A stretch of DNA of 36,688 bases from Myxococcus guangdongensis (GCF_024198255.1 NZ_JAJVKW010000028.1:1-36688), one strand, 5' to 3'. Shown: positions 1-8,124, numbered from the stretch's first letter. The notes: generated by a model from the sequence alone, not told the origin. Program-made: numbers and translations.

Positions 1-11
1 TCGCACAGGAC

Positions 12-335
12 ATGATGTTGAACCCGCCCAAGGGGCTGAGCCCGGATGACATCAAGGGGCTTCCCGATGCGGTGGCTCACTACCGCGCGCTCGAGGAGCA
101 GTTCTGCCGGCCGCCCCCCGGCGCCTCGGTGAACCGCGGAGAGGAGCTCGTCAAGCTGTTCATCAAGCGGAACACCGAGGGCACGTCGCAGGCGAGGAGC
201 ATCACCAAGAAGTACGAGTCGCGAGCCGAGCAGCTCGCGGATGACGGCTCCTCGGTGAGCGCCAGCCAGATTGCGCTCGCTGTCGCCATCGCCGTCGCCA
301 TCCTCGCGAAGGAAGCCGTCCCGGTTCTCCCGTAG
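12..335 (+). CDS. Hypothetical protein with C-terminal hydrophobic segment, possibly 5'-truncated by the window edge
   Basis: About 107 residues from the first ATG. The reading frame is already open at the left edge (codons for A, Q and D precede the ATG), so the real start may lie outside the window. The protein is mostly polar and charged, with many Lys/Arg/Glu around residues 40-75. It ends in a hydrophobic alanine/isoleucine-rich stretch (about residues 84-103) that could be a single membrane anchor. I do not recognise a family. It heads a plus-strand run of small genes that looks phage-like. The call as a real gene rests on frame length and high-GC third-position use. Confidence 0.5.
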   Translation: MMLNPPKGLSPDDIKGLPDAVAHYRALEEQFCRPPPGASVNRGEELVKLFIKRNTEGTSQARSITKKYESRAEQLADDGSSVSASQIALAVAIAVAILAKEAVPVLP

Positions 336-409
336 CCCATCTCTAACTCGCGCGCGGGCGATGCAGCACGGGCCGCCCGCGCGCCTCCCCGCTGTGCCCG
401 AGGTGAAGC

Positions 410-826
410 GTGACGCAGTATGAGATGCGAAAAGCGGTGGAGGGCTTCAAGTTCGGGCCACCCTTCTCCCTCCTGGATTTCCAGGTGAAGCTGCAGCACG
501 ACGACGGAACCCACCTCTACGTCAGCGTGAGCGCAGCCTTCGCTGAGCGGGAGTCCGGGGACCTGAGGCGCGCTCGTTTCACGAAGCGCCTGGCGTACGT
601 TGGCCTGGACCGCCCGGCGCTGCTGGCCTCGCTGCGGGAGGTGCTGCGGAGCTTCGTCCTGCATGAGCTGGACGAGTCCATCCTCGTTGACGGCGTGAGG
701 GTGTTCGACCCCCACGCTCCGGGCGCGCCTGCCGCCGACATCGTAGCCCTCCAGTTCCAGCTCGAGCTGCTGGCCACGCGTTCTCCTTCCGAAAACTCCG
801 AGGTGCACCGTGACGACGCAGCGTGA
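410..826 (+). CDS. Hypothetical protein, 138 aa
   Basis: Starts at GTG 410 with a purine-rich GAGGTGAAG just upstream. Its 3' end overlaps the GTG start of the next gene by 17 bases, which suggests translational coupling. The sequence has alternating hydrophobic and charged residues typical of a folded cytoplasmic protein (for example FGPPFSLLDFQVKLQHDDG near the N-terminus) and no signal peptide or membrane segment. No family recognised. It belongs to the tightly spaced run of small genes from 0.4 to 6.2 kb. Confidence 0.55.
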   Translation: MTQYEMRKAVEGFKFGPPFSLLDFQVKLQHDDGTHLYVSVSAAFAERESGDLRRARFTKRLAYVGLDRPALLASLREVLRSFVLHELDESILVDGVRVFDPHAPGAPAADIVALQFQLELLATRSPSENSEVHRDDAA

Positions 827-2294
827 AACGAAGTTGCAGCACGACCAGTGGTACGACGAGGCCATCTCTGCTGGCGACAAGCTGGCAGACGCCGGCGTGC
901 CCGAGCTGAAGGCTGTCAATTCCAAGCGACTGGTTGCGTCCCTCAAGAACCTGCGCGCCGAGGCGGCGAAGGTGCCGGGGCTGGAGGCGGACAACGCGGC
1001 GCTGGTGGATACGCTGCGAAAGGCGGCGGACGATGTTGACCGCCTTTCGGGCTACACGAAGCGAGCGGCGGCCGTCGCAGGTCGGATTCGCTCTGCCATC
1101 ATCGCCCAGCCCCCGCCCTCCCCGGCGCAGGGGGACGAGACGTTGACCCAGCGCCTGCGCGACCTCAAGGCCGGAGAGCCGCCCATCGCGTTCAGCTTCA
1201 CGCGAGAGACCACTCCCACCCCGCCGGCGCTGCTGGTGGCGGAGCGACTCGCGGATGTGGCACGGCGCATCGCGTCCGGCGCGCACAACTGGATGGTCTA
1301 CGACGACCTGGATGCGGCCCTCGCCGCCTACGACGCTGCTCGGGCCGCGTCGGTCCCGCCCGCGCTGGTGGAGGCGGTGGAGTCCGTCCTCGACTGCCCC
1401 TACCACCTGGACTCCGCCACGGTGCCCTCGGCTGGCGTGGAGTCCGCGCCTGGGCAGGTAGTGGGCGTGATGTCCATGGGACTCCTCAAGTACCGCGCGC
1501 TCCGTGCCGCCTACGACGCCGCGACGCGGAGCGCGCCGCCGAAGGAGTCCGGGCTCGCGGAGGAGAGGGGAGACTCGCTGGAGGTACTCGCCGACATCCT
1601 GGACTGCGACATGGACCGCGCTGCGCTCGTGTCAGCCGTGACATTCGCGCACGAGGACGCCGCGAAGTACCGCGCGGCGGTGGAGCGGCTCGACGACATC
1701 CAGGGCGCCTTCCGTGCCTCGCGCACCGACGATGCCGGATGGATGGTCCGCGCTGGCCGTTTCTTCGTGCTGGGCGAAGGCGCGGGGGCCATGCCCCAGT
1801 CCGGGCCGGAAGGTGACAAGAGTTCGACGGCGCGCGAGGACCCGCGCGCCGCGACTCTGGAGGACTTCCGCCGTGGCGTCGGCCAGCGCCCCTCACTCAC
1901 CGGTGAGGACGTCAGGCAGTTGGCAGACGAGGGGCTCCGCCCGCACGACGCTCTTGAGCAGCGACTCCAGCGCCACCGCCAGGCCACACCCGTGCCGCAG
2001 GTGCCGGCGCTCAAGGCCGGGCCCGAGGTGGTGTGGGAGGGAGACGGGGTGCGGGTGCTGGCGGATGGGACGTGGGAGTTCGTCTCGGGCGGCACGTACC
2101 AGGGAGGTTTCAACGCCCTCACCCGCGCGCTGGCCGAGGCGAAGAGGGCACCTGCCGACGACCTCCGCTCGTACACCCAGCTCGTTGACGCCGTGCGGTC
2201 GGCGTTGGCCCAGCTGCGCGCGAACCCTGTGGGCGAGGTGGCGGACGCCATCGACACGCTGTCCGGCGCGCTGACGCGAGGTCCCCATGCGTAG
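810..2294 (+). CDS. Large hypothetical protein, 494 aa, helical
   Basis: Starts at GTG 810 inside the end of the preceding gene and overlaps the ATG of the next gene by 8 bases, so it sits mid-operon. The first ~100 residues look coiled-coil-like (KRLVASLKNLRAEAAKVPGL and following). The middle holds two similar-sounding stretches, each with an LDC-x-Y/M motif (EAVESVLDCPYH near 195 and EVLADILDCDMD near 260), followed by an Ala/Arg-rich helix; this could be an internal repeat. The C-terminus is predicted soluble. No catalytic motif or known family recognised. It is probably an accessory phage or mobile-element protein. Confidence 0.6.
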   Translation: MTTQRETKLQHDQWYDEAISAGDKLADAGVPELKAVNSKRLVASLKNLRAEAAKVPGLEADNAALVDTLRKAADDVDRLSGYTKRAAAVAGRIRSAIIAQPPPSPAQGDETLTQRLRDLKAGEPPIAFSFTRETTPTPPALLVAERLADVARRIASGAHNWMVYDDLDAALAAYDAARAASVPPALVEAVESVLDCPYHLDSATVPSAGVESAPGQVVGVMSMGLLKYRALRAAYDAATRSAPPKESGLAEERGDSLEVLADILDCDMDRAALVSAVTFAHEDAAKYRAAVERLDDIQGAFRASRTDDAGWMVRAGRFFVLGEGAGAMPQSGPEGDKSSTAREDPRAATLEDFRRGVGQRPSLTGEDVRQLADEGLRPHDALEQRLQRHRQATPVPQVPALKAGPEVVWEGDGVRVLADGTWEFVSGGTYQGGFNALTRALAEAKRAPADDLRSYTQLVDAVRSALAQLRANPVGEVADAIDTLSGALTRGPHA

Positions 2295-2778
2295 GCCCGC
2301 GAGGAGGTACGCCTCGAAGACGAGCGTCCCCGTCCACAAGTCCCGCGCCCAGATTGAGGAACTCCTCGACCAGCACGGGGCCGACCCACGCCAGACGTCG
2401 GAGAGCCGCGAGCGCGGCGAGGCGGTGGTGACGTTTGGGCTGGAGAACCGCGTCGTCCGGTTCCGGATGCCGCTGCCGCAGCTCGAGCTCTTCACCACGC
2501 GCAAGGTCCGCGGGCAGACGGTGAAGGCGACGCCCGAGCAGCAGCGCACCGCCTACGAGCAGGCATGTCGCGAATCCTGGCGTGCTCTCCACGCCGCGCT
2601 GAAGGCGAAGTTCATTTCCCTTGAAGGAGGCATCGAGACGTTCGAGCAGGCGTTCCTCGCACACGTGGTGACGGCAGACGGCCGCACCGTGGGCGAGCAC
2701 GTCCTCCCGGCGCTGGAGGCGTCATACCGAACGGGCAAGGTGCTGCCCCTGTTGATGCCGGGGGAGCCGAAGCCATGA
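2287..2778 (+). CDS. Phage-type conserved hypothetical protein, 163 aa
   Basis: ATG start overlapping the previous stop by 8 bases. The N-terminus is basic, followed by a motif VPVHKSRAQIEELLDQHGA. Then come a beta-rich stretch (VVTFGLENRVVRFRMPLPQ) and a long helix with the Q-Q-R-T-A-Y-E-Q-x-C-R-E-x-W-R-A-L pattern near 80-98. This arrangement is familiar from small phage and prophage proteins of unknown function that occur in many proteobacterial phages. It is the best hint that the 0.4-6.2 kb operon is phage DNA. I cannot assign a biochemical role. Confidence 0.6.
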   Translation: MRRPARRYASKTSVPVHKSRAQIEELLDQHGADPRQTSESRERGEAVVTFGLENRVVRFRMPLPQLELFTTRKVRGQTVKATPEQQRTAYEQACRESWRALHAALKAKFISLEGGIETFEQAFLAHVVTADGRTVGEHVLPALEASYRTGKVLPLLMPGEPKP

Positions 2779-2936
2779 GCGCGTCCACCGTCGTCACGTT
2801 GTCCGGGTGGCTCGCCATCGTCGCGGGCATCGGATTCCTCGTCTACGGCTCGGTACTCAGGGACAGGGAAGCGGAGAGGGCGGAGTTCGACCTGTGGAAG
2901 CAAGAGCGGCGCGAGCGCCTGGAGCGCATGCCGTGA
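2775..2936 (+). CDS. Small single-pass membrane protein, 53 aa
   Basis: ATG 2775 overlaps the preceding stop (ATGA), and its own stop overlaps the GTG of the next gene (GTGA). A hydrophobic segment (about residues 7-28, VTLSGWLAIVAGIGFLVYG) is followed by a strongly charged tail rich in Arg and Glu. The layout of an N-terminal membrane span with a charged cytoplasmic helix resembles small phage membrane proteins such as Rz-like or superinfection proteins, but no family is recognised. The coupling at both ends supports it as a real gene. Confidence 0.5.
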   Translation: MSASTVVTLSGWLAIVAGIGFLVYGSVLRDREAERAEFDLWKQERRERLERMP

Positions 2937-3091
2937 GCGTCAACGACATCAACGCCCGGGCGACGTACTGCTACACGCGAGAGGGGCGCGGCGTCTACGC
3001 GGGCCCGTTCTCCATCCACCCGCCGGGGGCAGTCCTTGGGCACTCCGGCCGGAGTATGCGCGCGGAGAATAGAGGCGGCGCGTCATGGTGA
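2933..3091 (+). CDS. Small hypothetical protein, 52 aa
   Basis: GTG 2933 overlaps the stop of the small membrane protein (GTGA). The stop overlaps the next ATG (ATGGTGA). The frame extends further upstream to 2807, but that part is the shadow of the membrane-protein gene, so the coupled GTG start is preferred. The sequence contains a YCYTREGRGVYAGPF stretch. No domain recognised. Confidence 0.4.
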   Translation: MSVNDINARATYCYTREGRGVYAGPFSIHPPGAVLGHSGRSMRAENRGGASW

Positions 3092-3540
3092 GGCACACCC
3101 TCACCAAGGCGCTGGAGATGGTTCGCGCCCGCGTGGCGTCCGGCGACCCAGACCTGCACTGCGCCCTCCACTTCGTCGCGCGCTCGCGCCGGCTGTTTCC
3201 CGATCCCACCGCCGCGCTCGCTGAGAAGGCCGTTGTCCTCATGGACAAGCTCCTGGATGGCATCCGCTACGACGCCACGCCACAGGAGCTGGACAGCCCT
3301 TTCCCTGCTGGCCCCACCGAGCAGCAAATCCTTCGCTACTGCGGCTGGATGGAGGCATGCCTCACCGCACGGCGGAACATGGCACCGCCGGGGAGGGGCG
3401 GGCTGGGACTCGACACGTGGAGCGACGTGGGCGGGCTAACGCGACTCCAGGCCCTCGGACTCGTCACGTTGGCGCTCGAGCGACTGTCCCGCATGCCGGA
3501 GTTCGGGGCGGGCCCGCTCTTCCCTGGTGTGCAGGGCTGA
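3085..3540 (+). CDS. Hypothetical protein, 151 aa
   Basis: ATG 3085 overlaps the preceding stop by 7 bases. Soluble, mostly helical sequence with a long amphipathic helix (residues ~35-60, AALAEKAVVLMDKLLDGI) and a short C-terminal region. There is no signal peptide, membrane span or recognised motif. It closes the tightly coupled run that begins at 410. A short palindrome-like element follows its stop. Confidence 0.5.
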   Translation: MVRHTLTKALEMVRARVASGDPDLHCALHFVARSRRLFPDPTAALAEKAVVLMDKLLDGIRYDATPQELDSPFPAGPTEQQILRYCGWMEACLTARRNMAPPGRGGLGLDTWSDVGGLTRLQALGLVTLALERLSRMPEFGAGPLFPGVQG

Positions 3541-3551
3541 CGTGGACGGAC

Positions 3552-3571
3552 GTACTCCTCAAGAGGTATGG
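3552..3571 (+). repeat. Short GAGGTATGG palindromic element
   Basis: Reads GTACTCCTCAAGAGGTATGG, an imperfect inverted repeat (CCTC/GAGG core with flanking TAC/GTA) just after a stop codon. Similar elements with a TACC...GGTAT arrangement follow stops at 4770-4791 and 30849-30872. It may be a terminator or a small dispersed repeat; there is no clear T-tract. Confidence 0.3.
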
Positions 3572-3631
3572 CTGCCGCTGGCGTCGATGGGAGACAACCA
3601 CTCCACCATCTCCTCTCTGTGGAGCAACACC

Positions 3632-3919
3632 ATGCTGCGCGTCGCCCTCACCGCCGTTGCAACCCTCGTCGTCATGTCGTGCAGCGACTCGGCGTGTCGG
3701 TCCACCACCGCGGCACCGTCGGTCCCCCCGATGCCGGACGGCCCTCTGGCTGGGCAGGCACGGCCGCCCTGCAGGAGCACCGCTGAGCTACCCCAGCTCG
3801 AGCTGCGTGGCGCGTGCTGGGTGCAGGTGCAGGCCCCCAAGGGCGCGGCCAAGGGCATCGTGGAGCTCGAGGGGAAGTTCTACGCGCCAGCCGCCCAGGA
3901 CCACGCCCCCAACGGGTAG
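3632..3919 (+). CDS. Small putative lipoprotein, 95 aa
   Basis: The start at ATG 3632 is chosen over upstream in-frame codons because it puts a signal sequence at the N-terminus (MLRVALTAVATLVVMSC) with a lipobox-like VMSC and a GGAG-type ribosome site in TGTGGAGC. The mature part is short and proline/alanine-rich, with two further cysteines (PPCRS and GACW). It would be a periplasmic or outer-membrane lipoprotein. In a phage context small lipoproteins can be spanins or exclusion factors, but nothing specific points there. Confidence 0.5.
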   Translation: MLRVALTAVATLVVMSCSDSACRSTTAAPSVPPMPDGPLAGQARPPCRSTAELPQLELRGACWVQVQAPKGAAKGIVELEGKFYAPAAQDHAPNG

Positions 3920-3966
3920 GCGCCCCGGCGCTGCCGTTGCCGTGGCCCTCATGTACCCTCCGCGCC

Positions 3967-4245
3967 ATGCCACACGACCGCGTCACACGCGCGCGCGAAT
4001 TCCTGATGCGCCTCAAGACCTCCACCCCGCGAGAGCTGGTCGACCTGCTCGACAGCGTCGAGCCCGAGCTCCGACTGTTCTTCGAGGACCACACGAGCGA
4101 CCTGCTTGAGGACGTAGCCCCCCTCCTCCCCGAGGAGTCCCGCGAGGCTGTGCTCGACGAAGTGCTTTCGCTGATGGTGCTGGGGTACCTGGTGCGCGCA
4201 AACGAGGAGGATGCTCCGCCGCGCCCACCCTCCGTGCTCGCGTAG
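3967..4245 (+). CDS. Small acidic helical protein, 92 aa
   Basis: ATG 3967 follows the preceding gene by about 47 bases, and the short gap could hold a promoter. The protein is acidic and helical with repeated Leu-Leu/Glu patterns (RELVDLLDSVEPELRLFFED, then LLPEESREAVLDEVLSLMV) and no signal peptide. No family recognised. The frame uses high-GC third positions like its neighbours. Confidence 0.5.
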   Translation: MPHDRVTRAREFLMRLKTSTPRELVDLLDSVEPELRLFFEDHTSDLLEDVAPLLPEESREAVLDEVLSLMVLGYLVRANEEDAPPRPPSVLA

Positions 4246-4285
4246 TCGCCCAGGTAACAAACGGAGCGGAGCCCGTCATGTAGGC

Positions 4286-4525
4286 ATGTCCCCACGACGC
4301 TGCCCCCTCTGCGGCACGCTCCTGTCCCCGTACGCCGGTGACCACCAGCACCAGGTCCGCGGGCTCCTCCACTGCCCAACGTCCGCCATGCACCCCTCCG
4401 GAGTCCTCGACCCCGGGCCCTGCGTCTACAGGCCCGGACGCAACGGCCGCCTCGTCCCTGTCTCTCTCGCGGCCCGGCCGGAGGCCCGTGCCCGCGTGGA
4501 CGCAATGCTCAACACCGAAAAGTGA
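4286..4525 (+). CDS. Small zinc-ribbon-like protein, 79 aa
   Basis: Begins MSPRRCPLCGTLLSPY, with a CPLC knuckle at residues 6-9, a histidine pair (DHQHQ) and a later Cys (LLHCP), compatible with a small zinc-binding fold. The next gene overlaps its stop at a GTGA and also carries a CPRCG knuckle, so the two may be diverged tandem paralogues. ATG 4286 is chosen over upstream in-frame codons because Cys-pair proteins of this sort usually begin within a few residues of the first knuckle. Function unknown. Confidence 0.5.
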   Translation: MSPRRCPLCGTLLSPYAGDHQHQVRGLLHCPTSAMHPSGVLDPGPCVYRPGRNGRLVPVSLAARPEARARVDAMLNTEK

Positions 4526-4767
4526 CGAGAACCGCGAGGGATGGGCACGGCGTTGGCATCCCTATGGGCATGGACACCGCCAAGCCCATCCCTCAGTTCC
4601 GTTGCCCACGCTGTGGGCGACTGCTCGAGCCTGTCCGGTGGAGCCGGAACCTGCTCACGTGCAACAACCGGCGGCACACCGAGGGCGACCAAGTTTACCG
4701 ACCCTCCGGAGGGGGGCGCCTCGCCCCCTTCTCGCGCGCCGCAGACCCCACCACGCGAGAGGCATAG
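4522..4767 (+). CDS. Small zinc-ribbon-like protein, paralogue of the upstream gene, 81 aa
   Basis: GTG 4522 overlaps the preceding stop (GTGA). An alternative ATG lies at 4564 (MGMDTAKP) and may be the true start. The core is FRCPRCGRLLEPVRWSRNLL followed by TCNN, giving a CxxC and a further Cys that resembles half of a zinc ribbon. It shares with the preceding gene the order knuckle, 15-20 residues, L-x-C, then a G-G/N-G-R-L-x-P sequence near the end (GRLVPVS versus GRLAPFS), so a tandem duplication is likely. Confidence 0.45.
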   Translation: MTRTARDGHGVGIPMGMDTAKPIPQFRCPRCGRLLEPVRWSRNLLTCNNRRHTEGDQVYRPSGGGRLAPFSRAADPTTREA

Positions 4768-4769
4768 CG

Positions 4770-4791
4770 CCATACCTCGCAAGGGGTATGG
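4770..4791 (+). terminator. Hairpin after the zinc-ribbon pair
   Basis: CCATACC and GGTATGG form a perfect 7-base stem around an 8-base loop, 2 bases after the stop at 4767. There is no T-tract. It resembles the elements at 3552 and 30849. The rest of 4792-4933 shows no gene. Confidence 0.4.
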
Positions 4792-4933
4792 ACTGCACAG
4801 GCATCGCCGGGTGACAACCACCCCTCACCACGGGCTATCCCGCGAACGCGCGACACCTATTGATGTGCGCACCAGGTACAACCAAAGTGACTCCATCAAT
4901 GTCGCGCAGGCCGCACCACTCAGCAGGTGGCCA

Positions 4934-5302
4934 ATGACAAATTACGAAGCGGCAGAGCAGGCCGAGGCCAGGGCACGAGAAGTAGAGGACTGGCATGACC
5001 AGCAGGAGGCGCGCCGGACCCTTGAGGCGCTGGCCATGACGTGGACCGTGCCCGGCAGCCCAGCTGCCGACATGCTCGGGCTTGGGAGCATGACCCGCCT
5101 CCTTGCACTCAAGCCAGGTGAGGATGATGGACGTCGGCGAGGCGTCCTCACCTTGCGAGAGGACACGGCCGTGCTGGTCGCCGAGGACGGAACCGCTTTC
5201 GGGCCGACCGACGTGGCCGCGCTCGGCCGGTACTACCAGCACCCGCGCTATGCCGCTGCGGTGCGCGCTGGATACGTGTTCGACAGTGAGTCCGCACGAT
5301 GA
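4934..5302 (+). CDS. Hypothetical protein, 122 aa
   Basis: ATG 4934 is preceded by AGGTGG at a good distance. The frame stays open far upstream, but that part lies across the zinc-ribbon gene and its hairpin, so the downstream start is preferred. The N-terminal half is a charged helix (AAEQAEARAREVEDWHDQQE). The C-terminal half has a beta pattern with VLTLREDTAVLVAEDGTAFG and ends near a tyrosine-rich GRYYQHPRYAAAVRAGY. Its stop overlaps the next ATG (ATGA), suggesting coupled expression. No family recognised. Confidence 0.55.
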   Translation: MTNYEAAEQAEARAREVEDWHDQQEARRTLEALAMTWTVPGSPAADMLGLGSMTRLLALKPGEDDGRRRGVLTLREDTAVLVAEDGTAFGPTDVAALGRYYQHPRYAAAVRAGYVFDSESAR

Positions 5303-6162
5303 GACTCAACACCGCACGGGCAGTCTTCGTCGAGACGGACGGGAGCCGCGACGTGGTGACGGTGGAGGTCGAGTTGAAGCGTGGCGCCGGCTCGGTCGCG
5401 CGCCTGACGCCGGCCGGGACGGAGTGGCAACTCCGCTTCCTCGACCTGGACAGGGCTGGGCTCAGCCGGGCGGGGAATGGGAGCGCAACTGCCGTGGTCA
5501 CCACTCCCGGGCTGTACGCAGCTCACTCCCAGCACAACTCTGTCAAGCGCGCCTGGACTTACTTCGAGGTGGTCGCTCGTGACGGCGGCCTCTCCATCGA
5601 CATCCTCGGCACTGACGTTGAAGGCACCGCGCCTGCGACGCGGCGAGCACTCGACGAGCGCCATGGAATTGCCGCCGCCCGGGTCAGCGACCGCGAGCGC
5701 CGCGAGGTAGAGGAGTCCGTCCTTGCCGACGAGCTTGAGCGCGATGGGCGAGTGATGCTCGCCGTCAAAGGGCTCACCGTCGAAATCACCCGCCTCCGAG
5801 CTCCCTCGTTGCGCGGGAGCGAGAAGCAGGTGAGGTGGGCGCGGAGGGTTCGCATCACGGCCCTGCGGGGCTATCTACTCCCCATGCTCGCCCGTCTCGC
5901 ACAACTCATCAGGACGAAACCGACGTTGGCGGCTCAGGCGGTCGAGAACATCGAGATGCTCGGCGCGCTCGTGCAGGACATCCTGACCCGCCACGCCCAG
6001 GCGGACTACTGGATTGACCGGCGGACGACCCGCGGAGAAGAGACAGGCGACGGGACGTTCAGCTCACCAATCGGTGCCCCGAGCGCGGAGAAGGTCGCCG
6101 CCCTCGCGCTCGCCGATGATGAACGGCCGCGTGCCGAACTCGACATCGAGCCTGCACCCTGA
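5299..6162 (+). CDS. Hypothetical protein, 287 aa
   Basis: ATG 5299 overlaps the previous stop by 4 bases. The first ~100 residues are beta-rich (ARAVFVETDGSRDVVTVEVE and following). The middle (about 120-240) is strongly helical with many charged residues, and the last ~50 residues are low-complexity and acidic. There is no signal peptide or membrane span. The helix-rich middle could support oligomerisation. No known family or catalytic motif seen. It ends the coupled pair starting at 4934. Confidence 0.55.
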   Translation: MRLNTARAVFVETDGSRDVVTVEVELKRGAGSVARLTPAGTEWQLRFLDLDRAGLSRAGNGSATAVVTTPGLYAAHSQHNSVKRAWTYFEVVARDGGLSIDILGTDVEGTAPATRRALDERHGIAAARVSDRERREVEESVLADELERDGRVMLAVKGLTVEITRLRAPSLRGSEKQVRWARRVRITALRGYLLPMLARLAQLIRTKPTLAAQAVENIEMLGALVQDILTRHAQADYWIDRRTTRGEETGDGTFSSPIGAPSAEKVAALALADDERPRAELDIEPAP

Positions 6163-6266
6163 ACCCGTCGGATACCCTCGCGCGAGACACCCGGGACGCC
6201 AGACGGTTGGAGCAGCACATCCGCTGAATCGCCTTACGCCTGGATGGGACGTCCGACAGGAAAGTG

Positions 6267-7121
6267 ATGACTATGGCAGAGCAATCTCTCGTTCCGCTGT
6301 CCGCCCTCGTCGCGAAGGCCAGGGCCGGGTACGCCCGCTTCGGCATTCACGCTGGGGCCTCATTCCAAGCTGCCGCGGGCCAGCTTGCCGTTGGCACCTG
6401 GGGCGCGCTCGTGAGGGAGGTGCCGGAGCTGGTGAACATCTCGGGGCTGGCCATCGCCGGAGGCAAGAGCCCACCTACCCTCCACCGCCTGCGGACTGCG
6501 GCGGCGCGGCACGTCGCCGAGACGGACCTGCACTCGCTCCCCTCCGAGCCGCCCCAACTACTGCGTTGCCCGTGGCTCGTGGAGGCGTCCCGGCCCGACG
6601 CAGGTGACGCCCTCTTCGGCGACACCTTCTCCCTCGGGGGTTACACCGTCGACCGCGTCACGTACCTCGTAGGGCTCACACTGGACGGGGGAGCCGTCGT
6701 GGCGCCGTGGCACCCCACGTGGACGGGCGGGGACATCGCCGAGGGCACGCTGCAGGCGATGAGCCCCCTCATCCCCCCCGATGGACATGCGGCGCATCAG
6801 GTCTGGGCGCGGGCTGCGGCGCGATTCGCCGTCGTGTACAGCCTGCTCGCCGAGGCCGAGGGCTCGCCCCTGCGCCTTCAGGCTGCGCGGGCGAGAGACA
6901 ACCCGCAAGGGCTCGCCATCACCGACGTGTATCTCGATGGCGCCGTCGGCACGGGACAGTCGGACGCCGCCCCCGTGCCCAATGCCATCCCCGGCCTCGT
7001 GCCAGAGGTCCGGGCGGTGAAGGGGCACCTCCGCCGCCAGCGCCACGGCCCGGAGCTCTCGCTCGTGAAGTGGATTTACGTCGCCCAGCACGGCGCGTGG
7101 CGCTGGGTGCGTCCCCTGTAG
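6267..7121 (+). CDS. Phage-type conserved hypothetical protein, about 284 aa
   Basis: The start could be GTG 6264, ATG 6267 or ATG 6273; AGGAAA at 6258 favours 6267 by spacing. The C-terminal part (LRRQRHGPELSLVKWIYVAQ, then W-R-W) resembles the basic Arg/Gln-Gly-Pro-aromatic tail of a group of phage proteins whose members include AcrVA2-like sequences. This is a weak visual resemblance and no anti-CRISPR role is claimed. The middle is Ala/Leu-rich and probably helical. Downstream it converges on the second immunity gene, with a hairpin between. Confidence 0.5.
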   Translation: MTMAEQSLVPLSALVAKARAGYARFGIHAGASFQAAAGQLAVGTWGALVREVPELVNISGLAIAGGKSPPTLHRLRTAAARHVAETDLHSLPSEPPQLLRCPWLVEASRPDAGDALFGDTFSLGGYTVDRVTYLVGLTLDGGAVVAPWHPTWTGGDIAEGTLQAMSPLIPPDGHAAHQVWARAAARFAVVYSLLAEAEGSPLRLQAARARDNPQGLAITDVYLDGAVGTGQSDAAPVPNAIPGLVPEVRAVKGHLRRQRHGPELSLVKWIYVAQHGAWRWVRPL

Positions 7122-7136
7122 CCGCGGAGGGAGCCA

Positions 7137-7156
7137 GTGAGGCGCCACCGCCTCAC
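7137..7156. terminator. Bidirectional hairpin between convergent genes
   Basis: GTGAGGCG-CCAC-CGCCTCAC: an 8-base perfect stem with a 4-base loop. It lies between the plus-strand stop at 7121 and the minus-strand stop at 7153, which falls inside the stem. Position and symmetry suit a shared terminator. Confidence 0.55.
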
Positions 7157-7914
7157 ACAGGCAAGGGCTCCTGCGGCGTGCCCTTGCGCCGCGTCTTCTG
7201 CTCGGGCAGCGGGCCCATCACATCCTCGACAGCGACGCCGCTCTCGTCGAGCCGCGCAACGAAGTCGGCGAAGCGCTCGCTCACGAGGATGTACATCGGC
7301 ATCGCATCAAACCGGACCACGTCGAGCGTCGGCACAGTCCCCGCGTCGAGCCACCACGGGTTGGGCGTGCCGTACTCGGCCTGACCGCACGTGACGCACG
7401 GCTCTCCGTGGTACACGCGCTGGCACCCGGCGCCCAGCACGCCCTGGCGAGCGAGAGCCAGCTCGTAGAGCGGCCCACGCTTGTTCCCCGTGATGCGGCT
7501 CTCCACGGGTGCGAGGCCCGTCAGGCCCGCCGCCGTCATCTGCTCAAGCACGTCACCGTGGACCAGCAGCGTCCATGCGTCCTGCAGGACGAAGGGCGGC
7601 AGACTGCCGGTGGCCTTCCCCACAAGGGGGCCCAGGCCCACGCCGGGCTGAATCACCGCGCCCTCCGGCAGATACGGCATCGCCCCATCACGGAGCCGCA
7701 CGTACTCGTCCCAGGGCACCTGCCGCTCCTTTCGGTACGCCTTCTCGCCAAGGTGGGCCGACAGGTTCACCGCGGCGAGGTCCAACCCCAGGTCCGCGTA
7801 CTCGGTATCGCACGTCGGGCAGACCGCGTCGGGCAGGCGCCATTGCCGCTTCGCCCCATAGCTCCCTCGGTACTTCGAGCCCGTGGCGGACGTCTTCAGC
7901 CGATAGAAACGCAT
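7153..7914 (-). CDS. SitI6-family double-CXXCG immunity protein, downstream copy
   Basis: 253 residues from an ATG with a strong GGAGGAAATTG ribosome site. Two cysteine knuckles, CPTC near residue 33 and CVTCG near 173, with the WDEYVRLR segment between them, match the Myxococcus double-CXXCG paralogous family, named SitI6 immunity proteins. Family members protect against the cognate SitA6 lipoprotein toxin that kin cells transfer by outer-membrane exchange. The gene has no intact toxin directly upstream, only a decayed toxin end, whose stop overlaps this start as TGATG. It is therefore probably an orphan immunity gene retained after toxin loss. It is clearly diverged from the copy at 8125. 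Confidence 0.8.
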   Translation of the reverse strand: MRFYRLKTSATGSKYRGSYGAKRQWRLPDAVCPTCDTEYADLGLDLAAVNLSAHLGEKAYRKERQVPWDEYVRLRDGAMPYLPEGAVIQPGVGLGPLVGKATGSLPPFVLQDAWTLLVHGDVLEQMTAAGLTGLAPVESRITGNKRGPLYELALARQGVLGAGCQRVYHGEPCVTCGQAEYGTPNPWWLDAGTVPTLDVVRFDAMPMYILVSERFADFVARLDESGVAVEDVMGPLPEQKTRRKGTPQEPLPV

Positions 7915-8124
7915 CAATTTCCTCCGTCTCCCGCGAGACTCCGGTCACCGATCTTCTGCCAGTACGACATGGGCATCCCCACCGTACCCGTCCTTATGGA
8001 TTCACCTGTGATGCGCCACGTCGATGGCGAGTGCGAACTCATGAATGTTGATGCCGCGGGCGCGAGCAAGCAGTCGATGCGCTCATGCCGAGGCTGGTGA
8101 CCTACGAGCAGCCCTGGTCGAGCA
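7914..8124 (-). pseudogene. Relic of a sitA6 toxin 3' end
   Basis: Translating the minus strand in two frames recovers pieces of the intact SitA6 C-terminus. GINIHEFALAIDVAHHR (about 7990-8055) matches GIDIHQYTLLVDVEVHR, then hits a stop. In another frame VGMPMSYWQK (about 7945-7985) matches IGVPMTYWQR and runs to a stop overlapping the next sitI6 start. The segment encoding the last His region and the conserved GGPW is missing, so an internal deletion plus frameshift destroyed it. This shows that a second toxin-immunity pair once existed here. Confidence 0.7.

Noticed and set aside
6267..7121. Anti-CRISPR (AcrVA2-like) protein
   Set aside because: Only the basic C-terminal tail is vaguely similar; that tail occurs in many phage proteins, so no anti-CRISPR claim is made.
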